Shown here: piece after piece, positions 20,463 to 33,600 of the stretch
Layout of the letters: each line of letters starts with the position of its first letter
Position numbering within the stretch: position 1 is the stretch's first letter
Assembly (NCBI GenBank): GCA_037953745.1
Contig: JBAKBP010000198.1
Location: 124,001 to 188,000, forward strand
Direction: 5' to 3'
Origin: Lithodes maja
Lineage: Eukaryota > Arthropoda > Malacostraca > Decapoda > Lithodidae
DNA length: 64,000 nucleotides
Program-made: the position numbers and the translations under genes
Notes under the pieces: model-generated
Databases searched by the model: none
The model's input: the letters and a program-made list of their open reading frames with translations, nothing else
Told to the model about the DNA's origin: nothing

Positions 20463-21243
20463 GCACTAGTCTAGTCACAAATTGGATGATGAGCTGGGCA
20501 TATAACTCGTGAACATGTAGAACGTTCACCAACTATCCTCATCAAGAAGATCGCTGTTCACATTAACCCCTTAAATCTAATACATGTAAATATATGCTTG
20601 TCCTAAGAGTAATACGAGAGGTGAGTGCTGAAACTCCTTTAGGACCTCAAGGGAAGGTTATGCATTTAAATAGAGAGAAGAATGAAATGAGAGTAATGTC
20701 GTCAGAGAGAAAGAGTGCAACCGTGAGAAGTTGGGAGAGAGGGCAAGGGATGTTAGAATCTCAAAGGTTCTAGGCAACCTGATCATGGAACACACAGCGA
20801 GCCTCCAGGCAATGTGCAGTACGACAACATGGGCAGCCCAGGCAGCATAGGCAGGCGGCAATGGACTACAAACCCTGTCGCGCCTAGCTATAAGCGCAAG
20901 GCTGCCAACCAGTCCATACGTCTGGCAACCACCCCCCCGGCAGCGTGGCGCATTGCTACCCTCTCGCTCTGAAGCCTAACTCACTCTCTCTCTCTGAACT
21001 CCCATTGTCTTATCTATCAACTTCTCTATTGATACTACATATTAAATGGAAGGTCTCGACATGGCTTAAAACAAAACCCACCACTGGTTAGCACATGACG
21101 AGACCTTTGCAGAGATACAAAGAACATAGTTATACGTTGTCACACTCAATATAGGCAGCCAGCACGGTACAGTGGTACGGGCGGTACAGTGGAGTACCAA
21201 GGAGTACAATCAGGTTGCGTTGCCACGCACTGGGTGCGTCACA
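20463..21243 (-). repeat. Element A 5' LTR, second part (LTR 5' portion)
   Basis: Matches 4817-5612, resuming LTR A after the B insertion. It ends at GTGCGTCACA and the satellite begins on the next base. Confidence 0.93.
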
Positions 21244-24200
21244 CCACCCTTTTAACTACCACAGATCCTTCTGTAGGGCAGATTTACACTTGAGGGATGT
21301 TATTCAGTTTAGGAAGGACCTCTAGCAATAATATGAGGTCAAGCTACCTCAACCCACCCTTTTAACTACCACAGATCCTTCTGTAGGGCAGATTTACACT
21401 TGAGGGATGTTATTCAGTTTAGGAAGGACCTCTAGCAATAATATGAGGTCAAGCTACCTCAACCCACCCTTTTAACTACCACAGATCCTTCTGTAGGGCA
21501 GATTTACACTTGAGGGATGTTATTCAGTTTAGGAAGGACCTCTAGCAATAATATGAGGTCAAGCTACCTCAACCCACCCTTTTAACTACCACAGATCCTT
21601 CTGTAGGGCAGATTTACACTTGAGGGATGTTATTCAGTTTAGGAAGGACCTCTAGCAATAATATGAGGTCAAGCTACCTCAACCCACCCTTTTAACTACC
21701 ACAGATCCTTCTGTAGGGCAGATTTACACTTGAGGGATGTTATTCAGTTTAGGAAGGACTCTAGCAATAATATGAGGTCAAGCTACCTCAACCCACCCTT
21801 TTAACTACCACAGATCCTTCTGTAGGGCAGATTTACACTTGAGGGATGTTATTCAGTTTAGGAAGGACCTCTAGCAATAATATGAGGTCAAGCTACCTCA
21901 ACCCACCCTTTAAACTACCACAGATCCTTCTGTAGGGCAGATTTACACTTGAGGATGTTATTCAGTTTAGGAAGGACCTCTAGCAATAATATGAGGTCAA
22001 GCTACCTCAACCCACCCTTTTAACTACCACAGATCCTTCTGTAGGGCAGATTTACACTTGAGGGATGTTATTCAGTTTAGGAAGGACCTCTAGCAATAAT
22101 ATGAGGTCAAGCTACCTCAACCCACCCTTTTAACTACCACAGATCCTTCTGTAGGGCAGATTTACACTTGAGGGATGTTATTCAGTTTAGGAAGGACCTC
22201 TAGCAATAATATGAGGTCAAGCTACCTCAACCCACCCTTTTAACTACCACAGATCCTTCTGTAGGCAGATTTACACTTGAGGGATGTTATTCAGTTTAGG
22301 AAGGACCTCTAGCAATAATATGACGGTCAAGCTACCTCAACCCACCCTTTTAACTACCACAGATCCTTCTGTAGGGCAGATTTACACTTGAGGGATGTTA
22401 TTCAGTTTAGAAGGACCTCTAGCAATAATATGAGGTCAAGCTACCTCAACCCACCCTTTTAACTACCACAGATCCTTCTGTAGGGCAGATTTACACTTGA
22501 GGGATGTTATTCAGTTTAGGAAGGACCTCTAGCAATAATATGAGGTCAAGCTACCTCAACCCACCCTTTTAACTACCACAGATCCTTCTGTAGGGCAGAT
22601 TTACACTTGAGGGATGTTATTCAGTTTAGGAAGGACCTCTAGCAATAATATGAGGTCAAGCTACCTCAACCCACCCTTTTAACTACCACAGATCCTTCTG
22701 TAGGGCAGATTTACACTTGAGGGATGTTATTCAGTTTAGGAAGGACCTCTAGCAATAATATGAGGTCAAGCCACTCAACCCACCCTTTTAACTACCACAG
22801 ATCCTTCTGTAGGCAGAATTACACTTGAGGGATGTTATTCAGTTTAGGAAGGACCTCTAGCAATAATATGAGGTCAAGCTACCTCAACCCACCCTTTTAA
22901 CTACCACAGATCCTTCTGTAGGGCAGATTTACACTTGAGGGATGTTATTCAGTTTAGGAAGGACATCTAGCAATAATATGAGGTCAAGCTACCTCAACCC
23001 ACCCTTTTAACTACCACAGATCCTTCTGTAGGGCAGATTTACACTTGAGGGATGTTATTCAGTTTAGGAAGGACCTCTAGCAATAATATGAGGTCAAGCT
23101 ACCTCAACCCACCCTTTTAACTGCCACAGATCCTTCTGTAGGGCAGATTTACACTTGAGGGATGTTATTCAGTTTAGGAAGGACCTCTAGCAATAATATG
23201 AGGTCAAGCTACCTCAACCCACCCTTTTAACTGCCACAGATCCTTCTGTAGGGCAGATTTACACTTGAGGGATGTTATTCAGTTTAGGAAGGACCTCTAG
23301 CAATATATGAGGTCAAGCTACCTCAACCCACCCTTTTAACTGCCACAGATCCTTCTGTAGGGCAGATTTACACTTGAGGGATGTTATTCAGTTTAGGAAG
23401 GACCTCTAGCAATAATATGAGGTCCAGCTACCTCAACCCACCCTTTTAACTACCACAGATCCTTCTGCTAGGGCAGATTTACACTTGAGGGATGTTATTC
23501 AGTTTAGGAAGGACCTCTAGCAATAATATGAGGTCAAGCTACCTCAACCCACCCTTTTAACTACCACAGATCCTTCTGTAGGGCAGATTTACACTTGAGG
23601 GATGTTATTCAGTTTAGGAAGGACCTCTAGCAATAATATGAGGTCAAGCTACCTCAACCCACCCTTTTAACTACCACAGATCCTTCTGTAGGGCAGATTT
23701 ACACTTGAGGGATGTTATTCAGTTTAGGAAGGACCTCTAGCAATAATATGAGGTCAAGCTACCTCAACCCACCCTTTTAACTACCACAGATCCTTCTGTA
23801 GGGCAGATTTACACTTGAGGGATGTTATTCAGTTTAGGAAGGACCTCTAGCAATAATATGAGGTCAAGCTACCTCAACCCACCCTTTTAACTACCACAGA
23901 TCCTTCTGTAGGGCAGATTTACACTTGAGGGATGTTATTCAGTTTAGGAAGGACCTCTAGCAATAATATGAGGTCAAGCTACCTCAACCCACCCTTTTAA
24001 CTACCACAGATCCTTCTGTAGGGCAGATTTACACTTGCGGGATGTTATTCAGTTTAGGAAGGACCTCTAGCAATAATATGAGGTCAAGCTACCTCAACCC
24101 ACCCTTTTAACTACCACAGATCCTTCTGTAGGGCAGATTTACACTTGAGGGATGTTATTCAGTTTAGGAAGGACCTCTAGCAATAATATGAGGTCAAGCT

Positions 24201-26159
24201 ACCTCACCCACCCTTTTAACTACCACAGATCCTTCTGTAGGGCAGATTTACACTTGAGGGATGTTATTCAGTTTAGGAAGGACCTCTAGCAATAATATGA
24301 GGTCAAGCTACCTCAACCCACCCTTTTAACTACCACAGATCCTTCTGTAGGGCAGATTTACACTTGAGGGATGTTATTCAGTTTAGGAAGGACCTCTAGC
24401 AATAATATGAGGTCAAGCTACCTCACCCACCCTTTTAACTACCACAGAGCCTTCTGTAGGGCAGATTTACACTTGAGGGATGTTATTCAGTTTAGGAAGG
24501 ACCTCTAGCAATAATATGAGGTCAAGCTACCTCAACCCACCCTTTAACTACACAGAGCCTTCTGTAGGGCAGATTTACACTTGAGGGATGTTATTCAGTT
24601 TAGGAAGGACCTCTAGCAATAATATGAGGTCAAGCTACCTCAACCCACCCTTTTAACTACCACAGAGCCTTCTGTAGGGCAGATTTACACTTGAGGGATG
24701 TTATTCAGTTTAGGAAGGACCTCTAGCAATAATATGAGGTCAAGCTACCTCAACCCACCCTTTTAACTACCACAGATCCTTCTGTAGGGCAGATTTACAC
24801 TTGAGGGATGTTATTCAGTTTAGGAAGGACCTCTAGCAATAATATGAGGTCAAGCTACCTCAACCCACCCTTTTAACTACCACAGAGCCTTCTGTAGACA
24901 GATTTACACTTGAGGGATGTTATTCAGTTTAGAAGGACCTCTAGCAATAATATGAGGTCAAGCTACCTCAACCCACCCTTTTAACTACCACAGAGCCTTC
25001 TGTAGGGCAGATTTACACTTGAGGGATGTTATTCAGTTTAGGAAGGACCTCTAGCAATAATATGAGGTCAAGCTACCTCAACCCACCCTTTTAACTACCA
25101 CAGAGCCTTCTGTAGGGCAGATTTACACTTGAGGGATGTTATTCAGTTTAGGAAGGACCTCTAGCAATAATATGAGGTCAAGCTACCTCAACCCACCCTT
25201 CTTAACTACCACAGAGCCTTCTGTAGGGCATATTTACACTTGAGGGATGTTATTCAGTTTAGGAAGGACCTCTAGCAATAATATGAGGTCAAGCTACCTC
25301 AACCCACCCTTTTAACTACCACAGAGCCTTCTGTAGGGCAGATTTACACTTGAGGGATGTTATTCAGTTTAGGAAGGACCTCTAGCAATAATATGAGGTC
25401 AAGCTACCTCAACCCACCCTTTTAACTACCACAGAGCCTTCTGTAGGGCAGATTTACACTTGAGGGATGTTATTCAGTTTAGGAAGGACCTCTAGCAATA
25501 ATATGAGGTCAAGCTACCTCAACCCACCCTTTTAACTACCACAGAGCCTTCTGTAGGGCAGATTTACACTTGAGGGATGTTATTCAGTTTAGGAAGGACC
25601 TCTAGCAATAATATGAGGTCAGCTACCTCAACCCACCCTTTTAACATACTCATAGTCAGAGCCCTTCTGTAGGGCAGATTTACACTTGAGGGATGTTATT
25701 CAGTTTAGGAAGGACCTCTAGCAATAATATGAGGTCAAGCTACCCTCCAACCCACCCTTTTAACACAGAGCCTTCTGTAGGGCAGATTTACACTTGAGGG
25801 ATGTTATTCAGTTTAGGAAGGACCTCTAGCAATAATATGAGGTCAAGCTACCTCAACCCACCCTTTTAACTACCACAGAGCCTTCTGTAGGGCAGTTTTA
25901 CACTTGAGGGATGTTATTCAGTTTAGGAAGGACCTCTAGCAATAATATGAGGTCAAGCTACCTCAACCCACCCTTTTAACTACCACAGAGCCTTCTGTAG
26001 GGCAGATTTACACTTGAGGGATGTTATTCAGTTTAGGAAGGACCTCTAGCAATAATATGAGGTCAAGCTACCTCAACCCACCCTTTTAACTACCACAGAG
26101 CCTTCTGTAGGGCAGATTTACACTTGAGGGATGTTATTCAGTTTAGGAAGGACCTCTAG
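21244..26159. repeat. 110-bp satellite, block 1 (about 45 copies, up to assembly gap)
   Basis: Direct tandem repeat with a 110-bp period (for example 21250, 21360, 21470). The monomer contains CCACCCTTTTAACTACCACAG, CTGTAGGGCAGATTTACACT and GGACCTCTAGCAATAATATG segments. Unlike later blocks, this one carries many single-base indels (near 21759, 21954, 22265, 22324 and 22409) and longer disturbances near the gap (25645-25770). A subtype with CACAGAGCC in place of CACAGATCC begins near 24447 and dominates to the gap. No coding content. Confidence 0.97.
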
Positions 26160-26359
26160 NNNNNNNNNNNNNNNNNNNNNNNNNNNNNNNNNNNNNNNNN
26201 NNNNNNNNNNNNNNNNNNNNNNNNNNNNNNNNNNNNNNNNNNNNNNNNNNNNNNNNNNNNNNNNNNNNNNNNNNNNNNNNNNNNNNNNNNNNNNNNNNNN
26301 NNNNNNNNNNNNNNNNNNNNNNNNNNNNNNNNNNNNNNNNNNNNNNNNNNNNNNNNNNN
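26160..26359. other. Assembly gap (200 N)
   Basis: Exactly 200 N, so likely a fixed-size placeholder. Left is satellite; right is the leader of element C starting just inside the PBS. The 5' LTR of C and the satellite/LTR junction must lie in the gap. Apparent reading frames across the N run are artefacts. Confidence 0.97.
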
Positions 26360-26563
26360 CTTGCTTAGGATTTTGTGAACAGTATAATTTTTTGCAGAGT
26401 TGTACAACATTTGTTTGTTCGTACTTTAGCGTGCATATTGAAGAATATTTTTTTTTGTAAGGCAATTAGGAGAGCATTTAAGAGACTCCAGTTAATTTAG
26501 TAATTAGTGCTTACATAAGGGAGTTTAACACTTTTGTCTCGAGAATTTTTTGTGAACTTCAGT

Positions 26564-29083
26564 ATGTCGTGCCCTAGTATTGACGAGGAGCGAGAGATGC
26601 CATTTGAGGAGGTGCCGTTAGTAACTAGTGAGGAGGATGCTAGACTTTTTGTGAGTAAGCAGTACCATGTGACGGAGGAGAGGCTGACTGGGGTGAATGT
26701 TTATGGCTTGCACCTGATAGCCAAGGTTTTGGGTCTATCCAATGTAGGAGGGATGTCCAAGGGGGAGCTGATTTCCTGGGTGTTGCGTGGGCGACATGGG
26801 GTTTCGGAGGAGAGGGCGTTTGGGGGGGTTCCTCCCCAGATCCCCTCTCACTCGACTCCCACAGTGCCGTCCACTCAAGTACCGGAGGTTAGCACCCTCC
26901 CACAGAGGGATGAGAATTGGAAGATTGGAGTGCCCTCGGGCGGTGCGTATGGTGGTTCCCCAGTTCTTGCCCCCCCTCCTTCAGTAGTGGCAGCTCCCTC
27001 TTCCTGCCTGTCTCCAGATATGATATTTAGACTTGAGCTTGCTAAGATTGAGGCTGAGGCTAGGAAGCAGGAGAAGGAGATTGAGGTTGAGGCTAGGAAG
27101 CAGGAGAATGAGACTAGGAGGCATGAGATTGAGGCTGAGACTAGGAGGCATGAAGCTGAGCTTAGATACGACTCAGAGAAATATTGTGCTCAAATAGATT
27201 TAGATAAGACTCGTGCAGAATCGACAGGGACTCGGATGGGCCGTGAGGGCCAAGTAAGAGAACAGTCCTTGTCCCACTTAGTCAAATTGGTGCCGGCATT
27301 TAGTGAAACTGAAGTCACAGAATTTTTTAATCGTTTTGAGAAGAAGTGTAGGGAGCATAATTGGCCTGAAGAGAAGTGGGCAGCTCTGGTCTCCTCAAGA
27401 CTTACGGGTAAGGGTCTGAAGGCTTATGATGCACTGCCTTTAGAGTCTTGCATTGACTACCCAGAATTGAAGAGAGCTGTCCTACGGGCATACGAGTTGC
27501 AACCAGAAACATATCGATTGAAGTTTCGGGGTGTTACAAAGACTAGGGAGGCGACCTTTCTTGAACATGCCCGGGACTTAAAAGATGCACTTACAAACTG
27601 GACACGTTCTGAGAAAGCTGAGACGGCCGAACAGTTGACTGAGCTGTTTCTGCTCGAGCAGTTTTATAAGTGTACAGGTGCAGAAATGACTTTAACTATT
27701 AAAGAAAAGAATCCAAAAACTCTACAGGAGGCAGCTGAGATGGCTGACCTCCGGCTATCATTAATTCGTGGGTGCGGGTCTGCCCAGCGTAGTGAGGCAG
27801 GTAACAAGGGGCGTGACGCCCCACCCCCCCGAGTTAGTGATATACCTTATGCAAACAAGTACAAGAGCTATGATACCAAGACTGACCACAAGACTAGCAC
27901 CGTCCCATTTAAGAAGGGGCCGGGCCCTTCCCAGTACCAAGGGAAGCCCAGAGGGGAGTTGGAGTGTTATCATTGTCATGAAAAGGGGCACTTTGCAAGA
28001 GTCTGTCCTAGCAAACCACCTACAGCAGCTGTGTCTTTGGCCTGCAACATTGGTGTGTCTTCGAAGTTTTCTGAGTTTGCCCGGGGCAGTTCGTCAGAGG
28101 CTGAGGCACAGCCAATGCAGAAGCACCTGGGAGGCTCGAACCCTGCTCAGGATGTTTTTTGCGACCATAGAGGACGGGGTTGCGTGATGTGGGCGGGGCG
28201 CAAGCATGGAGTAGAGGTCTTGCGTGATACAGGTGCTTCCCAGACTTTGATGAAAAACTTGACTGGCTACCCTATAAATGCGGCTCGGGTGGTAGTGGTG
28301 CAGGGTATTAATGCAACTCGGTCATACCCGCTGGTGCGGTTGGAGTTGGAGGTGGATGGTGTGGCACGTGAATTGGATGTTGGGATTGTGGAGAAACTGC
28401 CAGTGGAGGGCGTCGACCTTCTTCTCGGCAACGACTTTGCAATGCCCGCTTCTGAGGTTCTACCCTTAGTCGTTGCCGAGAGGACGGCCGACGTGAGTAG
28501 GGAAGAGCAAGAGTGTGTCGAGCGGTGCCAGGCACAACCCATGGCGTGTGCTGTCACCCGAGCTCGGGCAGCTAAAGTGTCACAGCCTAGTCCTCCGTCT
28601 TCAGACCAGCAGAGGAACGATCAACAGGAGGAGGCTAAAGCTGGAGTTGGTTTTAAGAGTTTTGACTCGGCGGCTCTCCTGGGTGATTCAGTATTGGCAC
28701 CTATGTTAGAGTCTGGAGAGGCCCCAGGACCTGTCACAGCTAGTGAGGAGGTAGGGCCGGAAGAGACTCCGAGGCAGCAACGTTGCACACGGAGAGAAAA
28801 AAGGGTTGCTCAGTTTGATATTGGGGGAGGACTTGGGTTGCTTCGGAAGCATCTAGACAGGTTGGTTCCCTCAGATATTTGTAAACTGCAGTTGGAGGAT
28901 CCGGAAGTTCAGAAGTGTGGTAATGGTGCTGTCGAGATGAAACACGAGGACGGGGAAGCATGTCATGTGAACCTGTTGGAGGAGTTTGTGAGGCAACCAC
29001 CTGAGCAGCCTACTGTCCCTGCGTTGGTCTGCCGCGGCCAAGGTGGAGAAGGAGAGGGGGGTAGTAGGGCACAGGTGGAGTAG
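26564..29083 (+). CDS. Element C Gag-protease (ends at premature stop)
   Basis: Starts at ATG 26564 and runs 839 codons with the same domains as B: SAP-like N-terminus, shorter coiled-coil repeat set (about 27040-27160), SCAN-like capsid, zinc knuckle CYHCHEKGHFARVC, and protease DTGASQ (near 28227). A TAG at 29081-29083 replaces a GAG codon of B and E, so the product ends shortly after the protease and loses the pol remnants. Gag and protease themselves are uninterrupted and could still be made. Confidence 0.85.
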   Translation: MSCPSIDEEREMPFEEVPLVTSEEDARLFVSKQYHVTEERLTGVNVYGLHLIAKVLGLSNVGGMSKGELISWVLRGRHGVSEERAFGGVPPQIPSHSTPTVPSTQVPEVSTLPQRDENWKIGVPSGGAYGGSPVLAPPPSVVAAPSSCLSPDMIFRLELAKIEAEARKQEKEIEVEARKQENETRRHEIEAETRRHEAELRYDSEKYCAQIDLDKTRAESTGTRMGREGQVREQSLSHLVKLVPAFSETEVTEFFNRFEKKCREHNWPEEKWAALVSSRLTGKGLKAYDALPLESCIDYPELKRAVLRAYELQPETYRLKFRGVTKTREATFLEHARDLKDALTNWTRSEKAETAEQLTELFLLEQFYKCTGAEMTLTIKEKNPKTLQEAAEMADLRLSLIRGCGSAQRSEAGNKGRDAPPPRVSDIPYANKYKSYDTKTDHKTSTVPFKKGPGPSQYQGKPRGELECYHCHEKGHFARVCPSKPPTAAVSLACNIGVSSKFSEFARGSSSEAEAQPMQKHLGGSNPAQDVFCDHRGRGCVMWAGRKHGVEVLRDTGASQTLMKNLTGYPINAARVVVVQGINATRSYPLVRLELEVDGVARELDVGIVEKLPVEGVDLLLGNDFAMPASEVLPLVVAERTADVSREEQECVERCQAQPMACAVTRARAAKVSQPSPPSSDQQRNDQQEEAKAGVGFKSFDSAALLGDSVLAPMLESGEAPGPVTASEEVGPEETPRQQRCTRREKRVAQFDIGGGLGLLRKHLDRLVPSDICKLQLEDPEVQKCGNGAVEMKHEDGEACHVNLLEEFVRQPPEQPTVPALVCRGQGGEGEGGSRAQVE

Positions 29084-30363
29084 AGAAGGGATTGTCATGT
29101 CTCGGCGGAACAGTGGGCGGGGGACACGAGTCTGGTGGCTGTGGAAGCGCTAGAGCACCTGCCTGAGCAGCAGTGTGCAGCACTCCAGCACCAGCTCGGT
29201 TCATACCCCACTGGTCGTGCCGAGCCCCTGAGTCTCACAACTCGGGCGGTGCAAGATGTTCCACGGGCAGGTCACGTGACTGTTGAAAGACCGTTAGCCT
29301 CGTTGTTTCGGTGGTTTAAGGTGGGCGACGAGGCTTTGGCATGGTTGCCAGGTCAGGGTCGACCCATGGCTGCCAAGGGTGGTGGTCAAAAGGAGGACAT
29401 TGAGCAGATTGGTAAGGTCGGCTGTGGTATCGCAGTGCCCGGTCGTCGCATAGCCTCCCAATGCTGCTCTAGTCTAATGCAACAGCCCTACCATAGACCG
29501 ACTGTATCTGGCCATGTCGCTGAAAGCGGTGATGCTGCGCAGGCAGATGTCGTCACAAGGAATGCGGGGGTGCGCATGTACGGTATCGGCGGGGAAGCCT
29601 TAGCAATAATGAACTGTGGGAGTGACTGCACAGGTGGTACTGATTGTCCCTCTCATGACCTGGCTGTTCTAGGGACGAAGGTGGAGAAGGAGGGAGACTA
29701 CAGGGTAGAAGCTGCGGTCTCGGCTGGGTTGTGGGAGGGCACTAGGCATGTTGTTCGTGGAGACAGTGCAAGGCAGTTATTTACTAGGCTATGGCAGTAC
29801 TTTCGCATGTTTGTTGCTTCTCCAGGCCTGATGTACGGGGTAGAATCCGACATGCAGGCTGGAGATAGTGCAAGGCTCAGTTTAATTCCCTACCGTATAA
29901 ATCCTGCTCGACAGCCTATGGTGCAAGCAGAGCTGGATTACGTGTGGACGAAGGGTCTGAGGGATAAGGAATGTCGTGAGTGGTCGTTGCTTGTAACTTT
30001 GTCCGAGCGTACTAAAGAGGTACAGTATGTGGTTTTGTTGTGGACGGGAGTACCTACCAGTGCAATGTTATGCCTGACGGACTTAAGAATGCACTAGCAA
30101 CGTTTCAGAACCTGATGAATGAAAGTGAAAAGGACGATGATGCGCTGGGGCATTTCGAGGTCTATGTTCCAGCCTATGGTCCGGTTGTTGTAGTTTACCC
30201 AGATCATCACCCTCTCAAGATCTTGGACCAGTTTCACAATCGGAATATGAGGCTGACCAGGTGGTCACTAAGGTTATTGGTATATAACCTGGACATACGC
30301 CATATTGCCGGTTGTGATAACGTGGTTGCAGATGGTCGTTCAAGGGTATATGATCCTGGGTAG
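29084..30363 (+). pseudogene. Element C pol remnant (stop and 5-bp insertion)
   Basis: Continuation of the B-type frame after the 29081 stop. It contains the GPY/F-like piece, the diverged RT start, the short RT fragment and the RNase H end. A 5-bp insertion (ACAGT, near 30021-30025) shifts the frame inside the RT fragment; the correct residues continue in another phase to 30363. There is no catalytic RT or integrase core. Confidence 0.85.
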
Positions 30364-30652
30364 ATTGACACACGGGTAGCCTCCTGCTTTAGTTTGAGTA
30401 GTATTTTGCGCTTGGTGCTTGTTGGCTCGCGGTTGTAGCCCAGCGTATTGGGTCGTAAAGCAGGAGTTGAGCGTTTGGTATAGAAGAAAAATAGGCTGCC
30501 CTTATAGTGCAGCCGGGAAAAACATATTAAAATATAAAAATCATAAAAAAAACTTTCTTTTAATATAGATAATTGTATAAGTTTGTCATAGCCTATAGAG
30601 TTTGAGTAGTCCACGAACTATCAAACGGCTGAGCTGCTGCCCGGTCGTAACA

Positions 30653-33600
30653 CTACCTCAACCCACCCTTTTAACTATAACAGATCCTTCTGTAGGGCAG
30701 ATTTACACTTGAGGGATGTTATTCAGTTTAGGAAGGACCTCTAGCAATAATATGAGGTCAAGCTATCTCAACCCACCCTTTTAACTACCACAGATCCTTC
30801 TGTAGGGCAGATTTACACTTGAGGGATGTTATTCAGTTTAGGAAGGACCTCTAGCAATAATATAAGGTCAAGCTATCTCAACCCTCCCTTTTAACTACCA
30901 CAGATCCTTCTGTAGGGCAGATTTACACTTGAGGGATGTTATTCAGTTTACGAAGGACCTCTAGCAATAATATGAGGTCAAGCTATCTCAACCCACCCTT
31001 TTAACTACCACAGATCCTACTGTAGGGCAGATTTACACTCCAGGGATGTTATTCAGTTTAGGAAGGACCTCTAGCAATAATATGAGGTCAAGCTATCTCA
31101 ACCCACCCTTTTAACTACCACAGATCCTTCTGTAGGGCAGATTTACACTTGAGGGATGATATTCAGTTTAGGAAGGACCTCTAGCAATAATATGAGGTCA
31201 AGCTATCTCAACCCACCCTTTTAACTACCACAGATCCTTCTGTAGGGCAGATTTACACTTGAGGGATGTTATTCAGTTTAGGAAGGACCTCTAGCAATAA
31301 TATGAGGTCAAGCTACCTCAACCCACCCTTTTAACTACCACAGATCCTTCTGTAGGGCAGATTTACACTTGAGGGATGTTATTCAGTTTAGGAAGGACCT
31401 CTAGCAATAATATGAGGTCAAGCTACCTCAACCCACCCTTTTAACTACCACAGATCCTTCTGTAGGGCAGATTTACACTTGAGGGATGTTATTCAGTTTA
31501 GGAAGGACCTCTAGCAATAATATGAGGTCAAGCTACCTCAACCCACCCTTTTAACTACCACAGATCCTTCTGTAGGGCAGATTTACACTTGAGGGATGTT
31601 ATTCAGTTTAGGAAGGACCTCTAGCAATAATATGAGGTCAAGCTACCTCAACCCTCCCTTTTAACTACCACAGATCCTTCTGTAGGGCAGATTTACACTT
31701 GAGGGATGTTATTCAGTTTAGGAAGGACCTCTAGCAATAATATGAGGTCAAGCTACCTCAACCAACCCTTTTAACTACCACAGATCCTTCTGTAGGGCAG
31801 ATTTACACTTGAGGGATGTTATTCAGTTTAGGAAGGACCTCTAGCAATAATATGAGGTCAAGCTACCTCAACCCACCCTTTTAACTACCACAGATCCTTC
31901 TGTAGGGCAGATTTACACTTGAGGGATGTTATTCAGTTTAGGAAGGACCTCTAGCAATAATATGAGGTCAAGCTACCTCAACCCACCCTTTTAACTACCA
32001 CAGATCCTTCTGTACGGCAGATTTACACTTGAGGGATGTTATTCAGTTTAGGAAGGACCTCTAGCAATAATATGAGGTCAAGCTATCTCAACCCACCCTT
32101 TTAACTACCACAGATCCTTCTGTATGGCAGATTTACACTTGAGGGATGTTATTCAGTTTAGGAAGGACCTCTAGCAATAATATGAGGTCAAGCTATCTCA
32201 ACCCACCCTTTTAACTACCACAGATCCTTCTGTAGGGCAGATTTACACTTGAGGGATGTTATTCAGTTTAGGAAGGACCTCTAGCAATAATATGAGGTCA
32301 AACTATCTCAACCCACCCTTTTAACTACCACAGATCCTTCTGTAGGGCAGATTTACACTTGAGGGATGTTATTCAGTTTAGGAAGGACCTCTAGCAATAA
32401 TATGAGGTCAAGCTATCTCAACCCACCCTTTTAACTACCACAGATCCTTCTGTAGGGCAGATTTACACTTGAGGGATGTTATTCAGTTTAGGAAGGACCT
32501 CTAGCAATAATATGAGGTCAAGCTACCTCAACCCACCCTTTTAACTACCACAGATCCTTCTGTAGGGCAGATTTACACTTGAGGGATGTTATTCAGTTTA
32601 GGAAGGACCTCTAGCAATAATATGAGGTCAAGCTACCTCAACCCACCCTTTTAACTACCACAGATCCTTCTGTAGGGCAGATTTACACTTGAGGGATGTT
32701 ATTCAGTTTAGGAAGGACCTCTAGCAATAATATGAGGTCAAGCTATCTCAACCCACCCTTTTAACTACCACAGATCCTTCTGTAGGGCAGATTTACACTT
32801 GAGGGATGTTATTCAGTTTAGGAAGGACCTCTAGCAATAATATGAGGTCAAGCTACCTCAACCCACTCTTTTAACTACCACAGATCCTTCTGTAGGGCAG
32901 ATTTACACTTGAGGGATGTTATTCAGTTTAGGAAGGACCTCTAGCAATAATATGAGGTCAAGCTATCTCAACCCACCCTTTTAACTACCACAGATCCTTC
33001 TGTAGGGCAGATTTACACTTGAGGGATGTTATTCAGTTTAGGAAGGACCTCTAGCAATAATATGAGGTCAAGCTATCTCAACCCACCCTTTTAACTACCA
33101 CAGATCCTTCTGTAGGGCAGATTTACACTTGAGGGATGTTATTCAGTTTAGGAAGGACCTCTAGCAATAATATGAGGTCAAGCTACCTCAACCCACCCTT
33201 TTAACTACCACAGATCCTTCTGTAGGGCAGATTTACACTTGAGGGATGTTATTCAGTTTAGGAAGGACCTCTAGCAATAATATGAGGTCAAGCTACCTCA
33301 ACCCACCCTTTTAACTACCACAGATCCTTCTGTAGGGCAGATTTACACTTGAGGGATGTTATTCAGTTTAGGAAGGACCTCTAGCAATAATATGAGGTCA
33401 AGCTATCTCAACCCACCCTTTTAACTACCACAGATCCTTCTGTAGGGCAGATTTACACTTGAGGGATGTTATTCAGTTTAGGAAGGACCTCTAGCAATAA
33501 TATGAGGTCAAGCTACCTCAACCCACCCTTTTAACTACCACAGATCCTTCTGTAGGGCAGATTTACACTTGAGGGATGTTATTCAGTTTAGGAAGGACCT

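Larger units (their letters stand above)
3794..21243 (-). mobile_element. Ty3/gypsy element A (Gmr1-like), split by nested element B
   Basis: A full-length LTR retrotransposon on the minus strand. Its 3' LTR is at 3794-5612. Its 5' LTR is at 11224-12246 plus 20463-21243, the two parts separated by element B. LTR termini read TG...CA in sense (TGTGACGC at the start, CGTAACA at the end). The two LTRs differ by roughly 20 scattered substitutions plus one short repeat indel over about 1.8 kb, so the insertion is older than B, D and E. A PBS matching the 3' end of tRNA-Arg and a G-rich PPT are present. The outer flanks do not match (AT microsatellite on the left, satellite on the right). Confidence 0.92.
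26360..30652 (+). mobile_element. Non-autonomous Ty3/gypsy element C, both LTRs missing or nearly so
   Basis: Same family as B and E. The left end is lost in the gap. On the right, the 3' noncoding region stops at GAGCTGCTG (30631-30639) and jumps straight to the last 13 bp of the LTR (CCCGGTCGTAACA, 30640-30652), then satellite. Against B this removes about 2 kb (rest of the 3' noncoding region, PPT and nearly all of the 3' LTR). The junction has about 2 bp of shared sequence (TG). Confidence 0.9.

Noticed and set aside
21244..26159. CRISPR-like array
   Set aside because: The repeat is a contiguous 110-bp satellite with no unique spacers, in a eukaryotic setting.
26118..26465. Reading frames across the N gap
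   Set aside because: They exist only because N codons are not stops.
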